Assembly: GCA_009176605.1 (NCBI GenBank)
Contig: SEYY01023204.1
Location: 1 to 30,552, forward strand
Direction: 5' to 3'
Source: Armadillidium nasatum
Lineage: Eukaryota; Arthropoda; Malacostraca; Isopoda; Armadillidiidae
Length of the DNA: 30,552 nucleotides
Both the position numbers and the translations under genes were made by a program. Shown here piece by piece: positions 1-15,444 of this stretch. Each line of letters opens with the position of its first letter. The first letter of the stretch is position 1. Under the pieces are notes generated by a model that had not been told where the DNA came from, searched no databases, and saw only the letters and a list, made by a program, of their open reading frames with translations.

Positions 1-150
1 TTATCTGTTTTCCCAACTTCCTTTGACTTGACACTTTTAAACGCCGTGTATCGGGTCACGTCGCCATTAGCGACCCCGAATCCGATTGCTTCCCAACCGG
101 TGAATTTGGTTGGCCTCTGGCCTTTGCCCACCGGAGGAGACATAAATAAT
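1..150. other. Unassigned moderately GC-rich segment
   Basis: This stretch is noticeably less AT-rich than its surroundings and stops abruptly at a (TA)n array. Its composition and sharp border suggest the end of a transposable element entering from outside the window. I see no diagnostic motif or convincing ORF; the reading frames that cross it continue into the microsatellite and are not genes. Confidence 0.3.
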
Positions 151-167
151 TATATTATATATATATA

Positions 168-259
<92 letters not shown>
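151..259. repeat. (TA)n microsatellite 1
   Basis: About 109 bp of TA dinucleotides with one TTA-type interruption near 172-175. The Tyr-Ile reading frames across it are artefacts of the repeat. Confidence 0.97.
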
Positions 260-2931
<2,672 letters not shown>

Positions 2932-3127
2932 ACTTGCTAAATTAGTTACCCCTAAATCTCGAGAAATTTCTTATATTAAATTATAATTTTTTAATAAAAC
3001 TTTATTTATCATAAAATGGTATTTAATTAATTATAGTATTGTTAATTTAGAAATCATTCTTTATAACCCGTTTGAGGCTTATCCCAGCTACGATTTTTTT
3101 ACTAAACCAGAGAGAGAGGCTGTAAGG

Positions 3128-3412
3128 AGGTAATGTTGTTCTTACCATTTAACTTGTAATGTTGTTGCTTGCTCAGTAAGGTTGATCTTACAAATATATT
3201 AAGAGTAAAGGTGTTCCTTACTAAGCAGTGTTGATCTTGTTATAGGTAATGTTGAAAGCTTACAAAGCAATGTTGTTCTTGCAATATTATATGTAATGTT
3301 GAAGGCTTACTACGCAATGTTGTCCTTGCAATTTTACTAAACAATGTTGTACTTGCAAATGTAAGTGTAATGTTGAAAACTTACAAAGCGATGTTGTACT
3401 TGCAAGGTTAAA
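3128..3412. repeat. Minisatellite with TAATGTTG / CAATGTTG core
   Basis: A degenerate tandem repeat. The phrase TAATGTTGAA.GCTTAC followed by AA.GCAATGTTGT.CTTGCAA recurs at about 3246, 3293 and 3369, with more diverged copies upstream from 3128. The period is roughly 50-70 bp, made of two half-units that share the AATGTTG core. No coding potential is seen. Confidence 0.7.
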
Positions 3413-3804
<392 letters not shown>

Positions 3805-3844
3805 CAAACTTGCAGCCCCTCCTTGCCAAGTTTACACGAGCCGC

Positions 3845-5296
<1,452 letters not shown>

Positions 5297-5928
5297 GGTA
5301 ATAATTTGATATAGCACGAACCTCTCCTATTTTCACTACATTGAAAATATGAACACAAAATATGTTTACATGCATTATACACATACTTTTCTTTCTCGGA
5401 CGAGTAATATAAATACATAATAAAAAGAAAACCCCCAAAAAAATTCATAAAAAAAAATAGTATTTATGTTGCAAAAACGAAGTGAACTGTCTGGTATAAC
5501 TGTCTTCTTAAATAGATCTGGCAACGAGCGTCTCCGTATGTAAAAGCAAACGTGTCCGTTTTCTATATAATGAAAGAGAAAATGGCAAACTGTTTTTGTT
5601 TTATACAAAATTTTGTGTTTATAAAGAATATTTAATACATTTTCATCACTTTCACATAAAACTAAAAACGAATTAAGTGTATTTTCACATTTATTGCACT
5701 CATCATCAACATTTAATGTAGACAAAGCCATGTCAGCTTACACTATTAATGCAATTATTGGCCTTTTCCATAGGCTACTTAGGCTAGGCTTTATCTAATT
5801 TCCAGTGTGTATATAGGTGTACGTGCGTGTGCGTGTATGTGAGTTTTTTATTTTTAAGACGCGTTTAACCGCCATAATAAGTTACGATTGTGAATTTAAA
5901 AAAAAAAAAATCCTTTATTAGATTTTCT

Positions 5929-6037
<109 letters not shown>

Positions 6038-6158
6038 AATATTTTTTTATCACCGACATCATAATATCGATTTATACAAACATCAATATTTCAATTCAAT
6101 TTTTTGACATTTATATTTTATTATTATTATTATTTACCTTTTATTTCATTTATGTCTG

Positions 6159-6850
<692 letters not shown>

Positions 6851-7257
6851 GGCATAAATGAAATGAAAGCTAAATAATAATAATACGAATTTCAATAAAT
6901 TTACATTGATATATCGATGTTTTGAAATATCAATATTTCCAAGTATCGAAGACTGTATTACAGTACATTGCAGAAAAAAATAACGGAACAGTCGAAGGAC
7001 AAATATGGCAACCTGTTATTCAATTGATTTTGCTATTTTTGTACAAACGAAGGCCAGTCGAAGAACAGTTGCTTCACCATTCGTAGTAAAAATATCAGTT
7101 TTTTCTTTTTTTTTAAATAGTTTCTCTTTTTATAATTTATTTATATTACTCGACCGAGAAAGAAAAGTATGTGTAGAATGCATGTAAACATATTTTGAGT
7201 TCATATTTTCAAAATAGTGAAAATAGGAGAGGTTCGTGCTATATCAAATTATTACCT

Positions 7258-7882
<625 letters not shown>

Positions 7883-7964
7883 TTTTTTCATTTGATATTT
7901 TTTTGTGTATTGTATTTTGTATTTAAATTTCAATATTTAATACATGAAATTGATCAAAAAATTC

Positions 7965-8002
7965 CTAGAATAATTTCTAGGTTCTAGAATAATTTCTAGG
8001 TT
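7965..8002. repeat. 19-bp tandem duplication
   Basis: CTAGAATAATTTCTAGGTT occurs twice head to tail (7965-7983 and 7984-8002). Each copy is nearly palindromic, with CTAGAA facing TTCTAG. Confidence 0.9.
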
Positions 8003-8111
8003 CTAAATCAATTCATCCAAATTGAATTTATCTAAATTTTAAGAAAGCATTTGTCTAATCTTAACTTTCTGTCTTGAATAACTAAATCTTCTAAATTAAT
8101 TTATGTACCCC

Positions 8112-8194
8112 AACCACAAATTAATTGGCTCCTCAATATAATAGGCAATCAAGTTTGTGGTTAAATTTGTCAACAGGCTATTATATTGAAGGAG
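8112..8194. repeat. Two interleaved inverted repeats (A-B-A'-B')
   Basis: AACCACAAA at 8112-8120 pairs perfectly with TTTGTGGTT at 8154-8162. CTCCTCAATATAATAG at 8129-8144 pairs with 8178-8194 apart from one inserted base. The order is that of a pseudoknot and not of nested hairpins. No gene surrounds it. Confidence 0.75.
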
Positions 8195-9916
8195 GAAAAT
8201 GTTGTTCTTCTCTTCCTAATAACCCCACGCCGTGTTTAGCTATAGTTACTAGGAAAAAGAATTAACATCAATGAATCATGTAAAATATTAAAAGAGAAAT
8301 GAAATCTTTCATTCGATTGAAAAGAGTACGACATCTAAACTTTGGAGTCAAAACACTTGCAAATCCGACAGTCCTTCACTGTCAAACATACGATTATTTA
8401 AACAAATTTTAATATTATTTTCTATTATTAAATATTTATGGGCGTAAAATATTTACGACACATATCATTCTCTTAAGTTTTCTGGAAAAATGAAAAAAAA
8501 AAAATTTGTTGAGCAAATTTTGAATTTTTGTCATTTGAAGTTGGGGTGAAAATTTTTTCAAAAATATTAAAACATGAAAACACCAAGAAGGAGTGTTTCA
8601 ATAAAAAAATAACCATTGGATAAAAATGTTTCTATATCATTCAACTACCTTTTCAGAAAAAATAAAAAAGTTATTGAGTAAATTTTGAACTGGGACCATT
8701 TGAAGTTTTGATGAATTATCTCCCAAACCAAAACCCCTACAGAAATTCTAAAAGAATGCAAAAATCTATATCGTCACCAATTATATACCAAATTTCATCT
8801 TTCTATTGTAAAAATTAAAAATTTTATTTCAAAAAACAATATCGGGGAAAAAGGGACCAAAAATTTCCGCTCTCCCTTAATTATTTAGGTTAGTTTCAAG
8901 TGGGAAGATAGGAGTCTCTACTTGGCATTTTTCTTCCACTTTAAAATCTGCTGAACACTGTTTACCGCATATCTTTTTAGCTTCAGTGTTTTCAACCGGA
9001 GGTTCTGTTCAATTCCTTTTTCATTCAACATCATCTCCTTATTGCGTAAATTTATCCACATTATTATATTAGGCATGTTAGAATTCCATTTGTTTGCTTC
9101 AAATGCTCTTTTAGCGTACCATTTGTTTTGATTTGCCGTTTGCGGCACTTCAGGTAAAGAGTGAGTGCCTCCCAATAGGCATTAATTGAACTTTTTATAG
9201 GTAGAATTCACATCCGTGAATCAACGTAATTGAAGGGTTTCAACCACAGGATTGGGTTGAAACGAAAAATAATACTTTCTTTCGTTCATTGGTTACCATC
9301 CGCAAGCTTTAGTTTATTGGTTTTGAGACCTCCAGGATATAGTTTTTTTTCCCCCGTTTTATTTGCAGATACTCCACTGAAATTTTTTTTAGGTACCCTT
9401 TTTTACTTTCCAAGGTAGTACAGGTTAGGGAACTGGTCTCATTCTTTTCTGTTTTAGAATACATTTTCTGTTGGTGTGATTTACATAAAATCCATACCTC
9501 TACGATTTTGTAATGTATATTTTGACTCTAGGAAGTCTTTATTGGTCCCGAATTAAGGTTTTCTTTATACGAGTGACCACCTTAGGTTAGGTTCAGCTAT
9601 TTAATTACTTCAATAATTCTAATTTAGATTTTATCATTGGATAAAATTATATGTGAATAACGAAGTAATTGTCTTCAAGGTAAAAATTTGCTTCCTACCA
9701 TTTCCAGTACTAAAGAAACAACGATAAAAGACGAGAAATACTTAGGCATCTTTCTTTTTTTCCTCTCCTGTCTCTTACTCTGTATTCTTTAAAAAATTGA
9801 TGTATTTTAACGTGTTAGATTACTCCTTTGAGAAAACATTATTTTGTCTAAAACTATTTTAAATGGGACATTTCTTAACATTACATAGTTCCATCCTCCA
9901 ATTGATTTTAATGCCT
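8195..9916. other. AT-rich DNA, no confident gene
   Basis: The only frame with a non-repetitive composition is 85 codons on the minus strand at 8918-9175. It starts only at a TTG and matches no family I know. Its composition, rich in Lys and Asn, fits the local AT content. I see no transposon termini in this stretch. Confidence 0.45.
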
Positions 9917-9920
9917 TTAA
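9917..9920. repeat. TTAA target-site duplication, left
   Basis: TTAA directly before the CACGTTGACTGCCA terminus; it is matched at 10954-10957. Confidence 0.85.
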
Positions 9921-10280
9921 CACGTTGACTGCCACGAAATGGGGCTGAGCCCGTTTTTGAAATTTTTTTTATTTTTTGACCGATTGAGCTGAAATTTTCA
10001 GTATATATAGCTTTTTTCCCGACGAAAATAGTCCATTTCTAACGTTTTTACGAGTGATTAACCGTTTAGAAGTTATTTGGGGTCAAAAGTAAAAAAAAAT
10101 TAGAATAGCGGGGTCAAACCACTGATCCACATGAGCTGAAATTTTAACTGAACAATCTTAGCCCCAATATATGGATGCTGTATAAAGAGATTTTTGATAT
10201 CACGTCTAAAAAAATTTATAGTCACTCAAATTTTTTTTTGAAAAAAATCATACCTTTCCGGAAAAAAAATTATTTAAAAA

Positions 10281-10318
<38 letters not shown>

Positions 10319-10953
10319 TATTGTTTAGAAGAGGGATAGGTCTATAACTTTTGTTTAGAACATTATAAAATAATATTTGCTTGAAGAAAGGTATAGTCTC
10401 TCAAACTTTTAAAATTTTTGAAAATTGGCACAAAAATGGACCCTTTTTGAAGAGCTATATCTCGGAAAAAACAAGTTAGATCGAATAATATATAAAAAGG
10501 ATATTGTAGCCCAATCATTTATCTATAAAACTATTAAAAATAAAAAATGTAGTTATTGTAGTTTTTTTTTTATAAATATTTTTTTAAAAAAGTTGGAATT
10601 TTTTTTTTTTAACAATTTTTGACTTTCGATAGTTGGTCAGTATTGGGCAAATAACAATTTTTCTATACTTCTGACAGCAAAAGTCTATTAGAAAATTTTG
10701 TAGCCAATAGATTTACGAACATACACTCTAAATTTCAGACCAAAAAAATTTTTTATGTGGCCTCACCGTAGACTTGAACATTCCAAAAATTTTCGAAATA
10801 ACTTCTAAACTTTAACTCCCTCGCAAAAACGTTAGGAATGGAGTTTTTTCGTCGGGAAAAAAGCTATCTATATTGAAATTTTCAGGAGAATCGGATGAAA
10901 ATTTTTTTTTTTAAAGGTGAGAAGAGCCGGCTCTACGCATGGCAGTCAACGTG

Positions 10954-10957
10954 TTAA
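10954..10957. repeat. TTAA target-site duplication, right
   Basis: TTAA directly after the right inverted terminus. Confidence 0.85.
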
Positions 10958-11474
<517 letters not shown>

Positions 11475-11553
11475 ATTTTTATTTCAACTATTTACAATAT
11501 ATGAATTTCTTTAATTATTGATGAAGCTTAAAAACTCATAATAACATTTCTTT

Positions 11554-11565
11554 TTATTATTATTA

Positions 11566-11643
<78 letters not shown>
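11554..11643. repeat. (TTA)n tract inside 5' LTR
   Basis: About 90 bp of TTA repeats at the same LTR position as 14560-14625. The microsatellite therefore belongs to the element and did not arise twice. Confidence 0.95.
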
Positions 11644-11644
<1 letters not shown>

Positions 11645-11667
11645 GTAACATACTTAATCTCAGCACC

Positions 11668-11676
11668 TATAAAAGG
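11668..11676 (+). promoter_or_regulatory. TATA box of 5' LTR
   Basis: TATAAAAGG, preserved at 14649-14657 in the 3' LTR. It lies 34 bp before the A of the TCAGT initiator, close to usual core-promoter spacing. Confidence 0.75.
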
Positions 11677-11699
11677 AATCAGAAATACATTATAAAGAG

Positions 11700-11704
11700 T
11701 CAGT
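11700..11704 (+). promoter_or_regulatory. TCAGT initiator, likely transcription start
   Basis: It matches the arthropod initiator consensus TCAGT; +1 would be the A at 11702. It is conserved at 14680-14684. This would make R begin here and place the hairpin array within R. Confidence 0.65.
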
Positions 11705-11717
11705 AGACAACGGCCAT

Positions 11718-12087
11718 TAGATCCCTGAGGATCTATTTCTCTTAACCTGAGTTAAGAAGGGGCTATAACCTTAACCTGAGTTAAGGGAGGGAAAGGTGAT
11801 CCCAGAGGATTAACCACTATTGGCCAGAGCCAATGACTAGATTTGCTGAAGAAGGTAGTTAAAACCTCCTTTTAAAATCTAAGTTCCAAACGCGATTTAA
11901 GAAAGGGCTTTTAGATCTTTGATCTAACCTTAACCTGAGTTAAGGGAGGAAAGTGATCCCAGAGGATCAACTGTTGGCCAGAGCCAACGACTGAGTTTGA
12001 TTGAAGGAAGGTAGTTAAAACCTCCTTTTAAAACTCAGTTCCTTATTCTTTCCTTAAGGCCTTTGAAGGACAGATCCCAGAGGATCT
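11718..12087 (+). ncRNA. Array of C-CWGA-G tetraloop hairpins in LTR R region
   Basis: Nine hairpins have a C-G closing pair over CTGA or CAGA. Their positions are 11718-11735, 11740-11757, 11769-11786, 11795-11815 (imperfect), 11819-11834, 11928-11945, 11954-11969, 11973-11988 and 12072-12087. Stems are 6-7 bp and fall into three sequence types: GATCC/GGATC, TTAAC/GTTAA and TTGGC/GCCAA. Longer hairpins lie between them: 11838-11881, 11911-11927 (TTAGATC/GATCTAA) and 11990-12039. The region is an internal duplication (about 11767-11887 against 11926-12042). Differing stem bases change on both sides, for example ATTGGC/GCCAAT against GTTGGC/GCCAAC. This supports a structured RNA inside the retrotransposon transcript. 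It is not an independent RNA gene. Confidence 0.7.
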
Positions 12088-12245
12088 CATGAGTTCCTTC
12101 ATTTCTTTTCTCGTGAATTCCCGTCTACTTTAACCCTTGTGTAAATAATTAATATTCCCATATGTTGCTTAAAGATATTTAATTCATAATACGCTCGGTC
12201 ATTTAGCCATTGCTACCATTTTTGTTAAATCATTTTCCTTTTGTA

Positions 12246-12251
12246 AATAAA
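12246..12251 (+). terminator. AATAAA polyadenylation signal, 5' LTR copy
   Basis: AATAAA followed within 20-40 bp by a GT/T-rich stretch. The same signal in the 3' LTR is at 15219-15224, where it would act. It sets the end of R at about 12265-12280. Confidence 0.6.
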
Positions 12252-12396
12252 CTATTATTAAGTAAAAAGTTGTTTCACTTTGATTCCTCTTTGAAATTTC
12301 AGTCAAGTCTTTATTTTTATTTTGTAAAGCGTACTTTGTGATTTATCTCATCACTCACCATCTTCTTAATCACATCACAAAGTTACGACTTTATAT

Positions 12397-12416
12397 TGGC
12401 GGCAGCGGTGACGACG
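12397..12416 (+). promoter_or_regulatory. Candidate primer-binding site
   Basis: TGGCGGCAGCGGTGACGACG starts two bases after the 5' LTR. The leading TGG would pair with the CCA end of a primer tRNA. It is strikingly GC-rich for this window. The primer tRNA is not assigned. Two diverged copies of the surrounding unit follow at 12417 and 12446. Confidence 0.6.
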
Positions 12417-12644
12417 TTATATTGGTCGACAGCTGTGAAAACATAGTTATATTGTTAATAAACAGCTTGAGACTGTCTTTAAAGTTCATATTATAATTGG
12501 TGAGATTGATTTTTGATAAAACTTTAAAGTAAATTGATGAGATACATTTTTCCTTATATTATTTATTAGACTGAAGTTTCGAAGTGTTTCAAAGTGGAAC
12601 TATAGATATTGTTTATATAAAGTTAAGTTCATTTAATATTTAAT

Positions 12645-13748
12645 ATGGCAGAAGCAGGTGAATTTCAAAACGAAAACTTAAATATGCCAAATTTCTCCAA
12701 TATTGTAGGAAAACTTAAATTTTTTAATGGAAAAAGTAATTTTAAGAGCTTTGTAAATCAATTTAATACTAGAGCAAAACTTGAAGGCTGGAGAGAAGAA
12801 GTTAAAGTAAATATTCTAAAATGCTTGTGCATAGACTCTGCCCAGACTTATTTAAATTCACACCCAGAGATTGAAGAATTTGACTTTGATGAGCTTGTAG
12901 AATTTTTAGCTAAAAGATTTGAAATTAAAGTGTCAAAACAAGAAGCTTATAGTAGATTTTCAAATATAAGACAAGGGCATTCTAACATTAGAGACTACGC
13001 TAACAAGATAGATGAGATAAGCGAATCAGTCATGCATGTTCTTACCGAGTTCGAAGACATAGAGAACAGAGATCAGTTTCTCATCTCTATATTTATTAAT
13101 GGATTAAATTTAGAAATAAAAAAACTTATAGGAATCCAAGAATTTACCACTTACAATAATTGTTTACAGACTGCATTAAAGGCAGAAAAATTAATACCCT
13201 CTAGAAACCCGATATTTAATGTTAATGATGAAAATGATCAAAGTAATAATTTCCCTAATTATAGAAATTCCCCTAATAATAGAGATAGAAATTATAATAA
13301 TAATATTATATGCTTCTATTGTAATAAACAAGGACATATAAAGAGATACTGTCCTCAAATTAATAGAAGACACTCCCTTAATGCAAAACCCTCCAAAAAA
13401 CTATTAAACCGATCCGTTACAGATGATTTAGAGAATCCTGTAACATATTTAAGAGTAAATAATTTAAAGTCATTGGGATACTGGGATTCAGGGTCAAATA
13501 TATCAATAGTTTCTTATAATCATTTTTCTAAGTTATATGAAACGGATCGATTTAAGAGTGTTATAAAAGTCCCTAATATAAATGTTACAAGTGTTACTGG
13601 TGAAAAATTAAAATTAATGGGTAAAGTTTCTTTATATTTTAGTATTGGTAAAAATAAATTTATTCATGAAATATATATCTTAGACAATACAAAATTCGTA
13701 GGAGATATGTTGATAGAAATAATAATGAGAGAAATTCATATAATCTAA
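12645..13748 (+). CDS. Gag polyprotein with zinc knuckle and aspartic-protease-like region
   Basis: Intact 367-codon frame beginning ATG GCA GAA about 250 bp after the 5' LTR. Residues ~15-190 form an alpha-helical Gag/capsid-like region of the retrotransposon type (the 'FNGKSNFKSFVNQF' and 'GW' region, then a helix-rich core). An Asn-rich linker precedes a CCHC zinc knuckle (C-X2-C-X4-H-X4-C) at residues 223-236, expected to bind element RNA. A DSGS motif with D281, preceded by Gly-Tyr-Trp and followed by 'ISIVS', matches the catalytic loop of retroviral-type aspartic proteases. Near the C-terminus 'GDMLIE' sits where such proteases have an ILG-like segment, but the usual Gly is not seen and the ORF ends a few residues later. 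Family knowledge says pol should follow; here it is gone. The protein probably still forms particles, while protease activity is doubtful. Confidence 0.85.
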   Translation: MAEAGEFQNENLNMPNFSNIVGKLKFFNGKSNFKSFVNQFNTRAKLEGWREEVKVNILKCLCIDSAQTYLNSHPEIEEFDFDELVEFLAKRFEIKVSKQEAYSRFSNIRQGHSNIRDYANKIDEISESVMHVLTEFEDIENRDQFLISIFINGLNLEIKKLIGIQEFTTYNNCLQTALKAEKLIPSRNPIFNVNDENDQSNNFPNYRNSPNNRDRNYNNNIICFYCNKQGHIKRYCPQINRRHSLNAKPSKKLLNRSVTDDLENPVTYLRVNNLKSLGYWDSGSNISIVSYNHFSKLYETDRFKSVIKVPNINVTSVTGEKLKLMGKVSLYFSIGKNKFIHEIYILDNTKFVGDMLIEIIMREIHII

Positions 13749-13881
13749 GTCAAAAGGACCTATTGTAGATACCAATAGAGTTTTAGAAAGACCACTTGAA
13801 TATAGGTCAAATAGAAGTCGAAATATGATTAGCTTAATTGTTGTTTTGATATTCATTGTAAAGATGTTTTGTTATTGTTAA
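13744..13881 (+). pseudogene. Possible remnant tail of pol or a downstream ORF
   Basis: Overlapping the Gag stop in another frame is a 45-codon open stretch with no ATG at its start. It begins with a charged, Pro/Arg-containing segment ('RVLERPLEYR') and ends in a hydrophobic run ('LIVVLIFIV'). This could be what is left of the far end of pol, or of an extra 3' ORF, after an internal deletion that removed reverse transcriptase to integrase. It is too short to assign, and chance is a real alternative. Confidence 0.25.
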
Positions 13882-14433
13882 AATGATTTAGAATTGAGGA
13901 AATATTATGTAATGGTTTATATTATGAGAATTATTTTTATGATTATTTATTCATTTATGAGGATTCATTTTATGTTGAAGTTATAAAAGGTTGTAAGAAG
14001 GAACAAGGAATTTGTTACCTTTGTTGATAGAGTCTTGCGGAGAACCATTGTGAGTTCAATCCTAACGTTAAATGAATTGTTGTACCTTCGGGGACATTCA
14101 TGTTAGACCGCCTTGTGACTATTTGTAAACAAACGTTTGTTTACATTATTCAGAGATTCGAGGTTTGAATATCTATTGTATAGATATTTGTTTTAGACTC
14201 CAGAAACTCTTAAAAGATTTCTGAGAGGTTGAATTGATGTTATATTATATTTTTCATATTATTTTATATTATTGTTGTTTTATAAATTCCTCTTCCTTTT
14301 TTTAACAATGTTTAAGTTATGAAAAGTTGATGTTAAGACCTTTTTTGAATCTGTCATATTTTAGAGTTATTTAGTTAAGTAAAATTTTTGTAATTCATCT
14401 TTTGCAAATAGGTTAAAATTTAAACATGGGGTA
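13882..14433 (+). other. Non-coding 3' interior of LTR element
   Basis: AT-rich sequence between the ORF and the 3' LTR, without ORFs. It ends in a short purine-rich run at 14425-14431 (CATGGGG), a weak candidate polypurine tract directly before the LTR. Confidence 0.5.
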
Positions 14434-14553
14434 ATATAAAGTATTTTTATTTCAACTATTTACAATATATGAATTTCTTTTAATTATTGATGAAGCTTAA
14501 AAACTCATAATAATATTTCTTTTTATATTTATTTATTTTCTTAAATTTTGTGA

Positions 14554-14559
<6 letters not shown>

Positions 14560-14625
<66 letters not shown>
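14560..14625. repeat. (TTA)n tract inside 3' LTR
   Basis: About 66 bp, shorter than its 5' LTR partner. The two tracts started identical at integration, so the difference reflects slippage since then. Confidence 0.95.
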
Positions 14626-14626
<1 letters not shown>

Positions 14627-15218
14627 GTAAATACTTAATCTCAGCACCTATAAAAGGAATCAGAAATACATTATAAAGGTCAGTAGACAACGGCCATTAG
14701 ATCCCTGAGGATCTATTTCTCTTAACCTGAGTTAAGAAGGGGCTCTAACCTTAACCTGAGTTAAGGGAGGGAAGGTGATCCCAGAGGATTAACCACTGTT
14801 GGCCAGAGCCAATGACTAGATTTGTTGAAGGAAGGTAGTTAAAACCTCCTTTTAAAATCTAAGTTCCAAACGCGATTTAAGAAAGGGCTTTTAGATCTTT
14901 GATCTAACCTTAACCTGAGTTAAGGGAGGAAAGTGATCCCAGAGGATCAACTGTTGGCCAGAGCCAACGACTGAGATTTGATTGAAGGAAGGTAGTTAAA
15001 ACCTCCTTTTAAAACTCAGTTCCTTATTCTTTCCTTAAGGCCTTTGAAGGACAGATCCCAGAGGATCTCATGAGTTCCTTCATTTCTTTTCTCGTGAATT
15101 CCCGTCTACTTTAACCCTTGTGTAAATAATTAATATTCCCATAAGTTGCTTAAGATATTTAATACGCTCGGTCATTTAGCCATTGCTACCATTTTTGTTA
15201 AATCATTTTCCTTTTGTA

Positions 15219-15224
15219 AATAAA
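15219..15224 (+). terminator. AATAAA polyadenylation signal, 3' LTR
   Basis: Functional-position copy of the signal at 12246-12251, with a T/GT-rich downstream region. Confidence 0.6.
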
Positions 15225-15364
15225 CTATTATTAAGTAAAAAGTTGTTTCACTTTGATTCCTCTTTGAAATTTCAGTCAAGTCTTTATTTTTATTTTGTAA
15301 AGCGTACTTTGTGATTTATCTCATCACTCACCATCTTCTTAAATCACATCACAAAGTTACGACT

Positions 15365-15369
<5 letters not shown>

Positions 15370-15440
<71 letters not shown>
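15370..15440. repeat. (TA)n microsatellite 12
   Basis: About 70 bp of TA between the 3' LTR and the truncated end of a minus-strand LINE; it forms the right flank of the LTR insertion site. Confidence 0.96.

Positions 15441-15444
<4 letters not shown>

Larger units (their letters stand above)
9917..10957. mobile_element. Non-autonomous piggyBac-like element
   Basis: The element body is 9921-10953 (1033 bp), with TTAA on both sides (9917-9920 and 10954-10957), the target duplication used by piggyBac transposases. The terminal inverted repeats begin CACGTTGACTGCCA at both ends, which agrees with the general form of piggyBac-family termini. The inverse similarity extends inward for about 170 bp, including the shared GCTTTTTTCCCGACGAAAA and TAACGTTTTT.CGAG blocks. 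The interior is AT-rich, with long A/T homopolymers, and carries no transposase ORF, so any movement would have needed a transposase from elsewhere. The family assignment rests on TTAA plus the terminal sequence; a different TTAA-targeting family is possible. Confidence 0.85.
14434..15369 (+). repeat. 3' long terminal repeat
   Basis: Direct repeat of 11466-12395. It keeps the TATA box (14649-14657), the TCAGT initiator (14680-14684), all nine CWGA hairpins (about 14697-15066) and AATAAA (15219-15224). Hairpin five carries G at 14798 opposite T at 14813, a wobble intermediate between the A-T and G-C versions seen in the 5' LTR. It runs directly into a (TA)n tract. Confidence 0.92.

Noticed and set aside
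5375..5731. 118-codon minus-strand frame
   Set aside because: It lies within the left arm of the foldback element, the mirrored arm does not keep the frame, and no domain is recognisable.
7965..8002. Heat-shock-element-like GAA/TTC pattern
   Set aside because: The spacing of GAA and TTC units does not follow the 5-bp pattern, and there is no downstream gene.
8918..9175. 85-codon minus-strand frame with non-repetitive composition
   Set aside because: It starts at TTG, has no recognisable domain and no promoter or splice context. It could be a transposon scrap, but the evidence is too thin for a call.
11718..12087. Hairpin array as a CRISPR-like array
   Set aside because: It sits in a eukaryotic LTR, the stems vary while the loop is constant, there are no spacers between identical repeats, and the whole set is duplicated in the other LTR.
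12645..13748. Domesticated host Gag gene
   Set aside because: It is bracketed by near-identical LTRs with PBS-like and promoter signals, so a retrotransposon is the simpler explanation; selection on the ORF cannot be judged from one copy.
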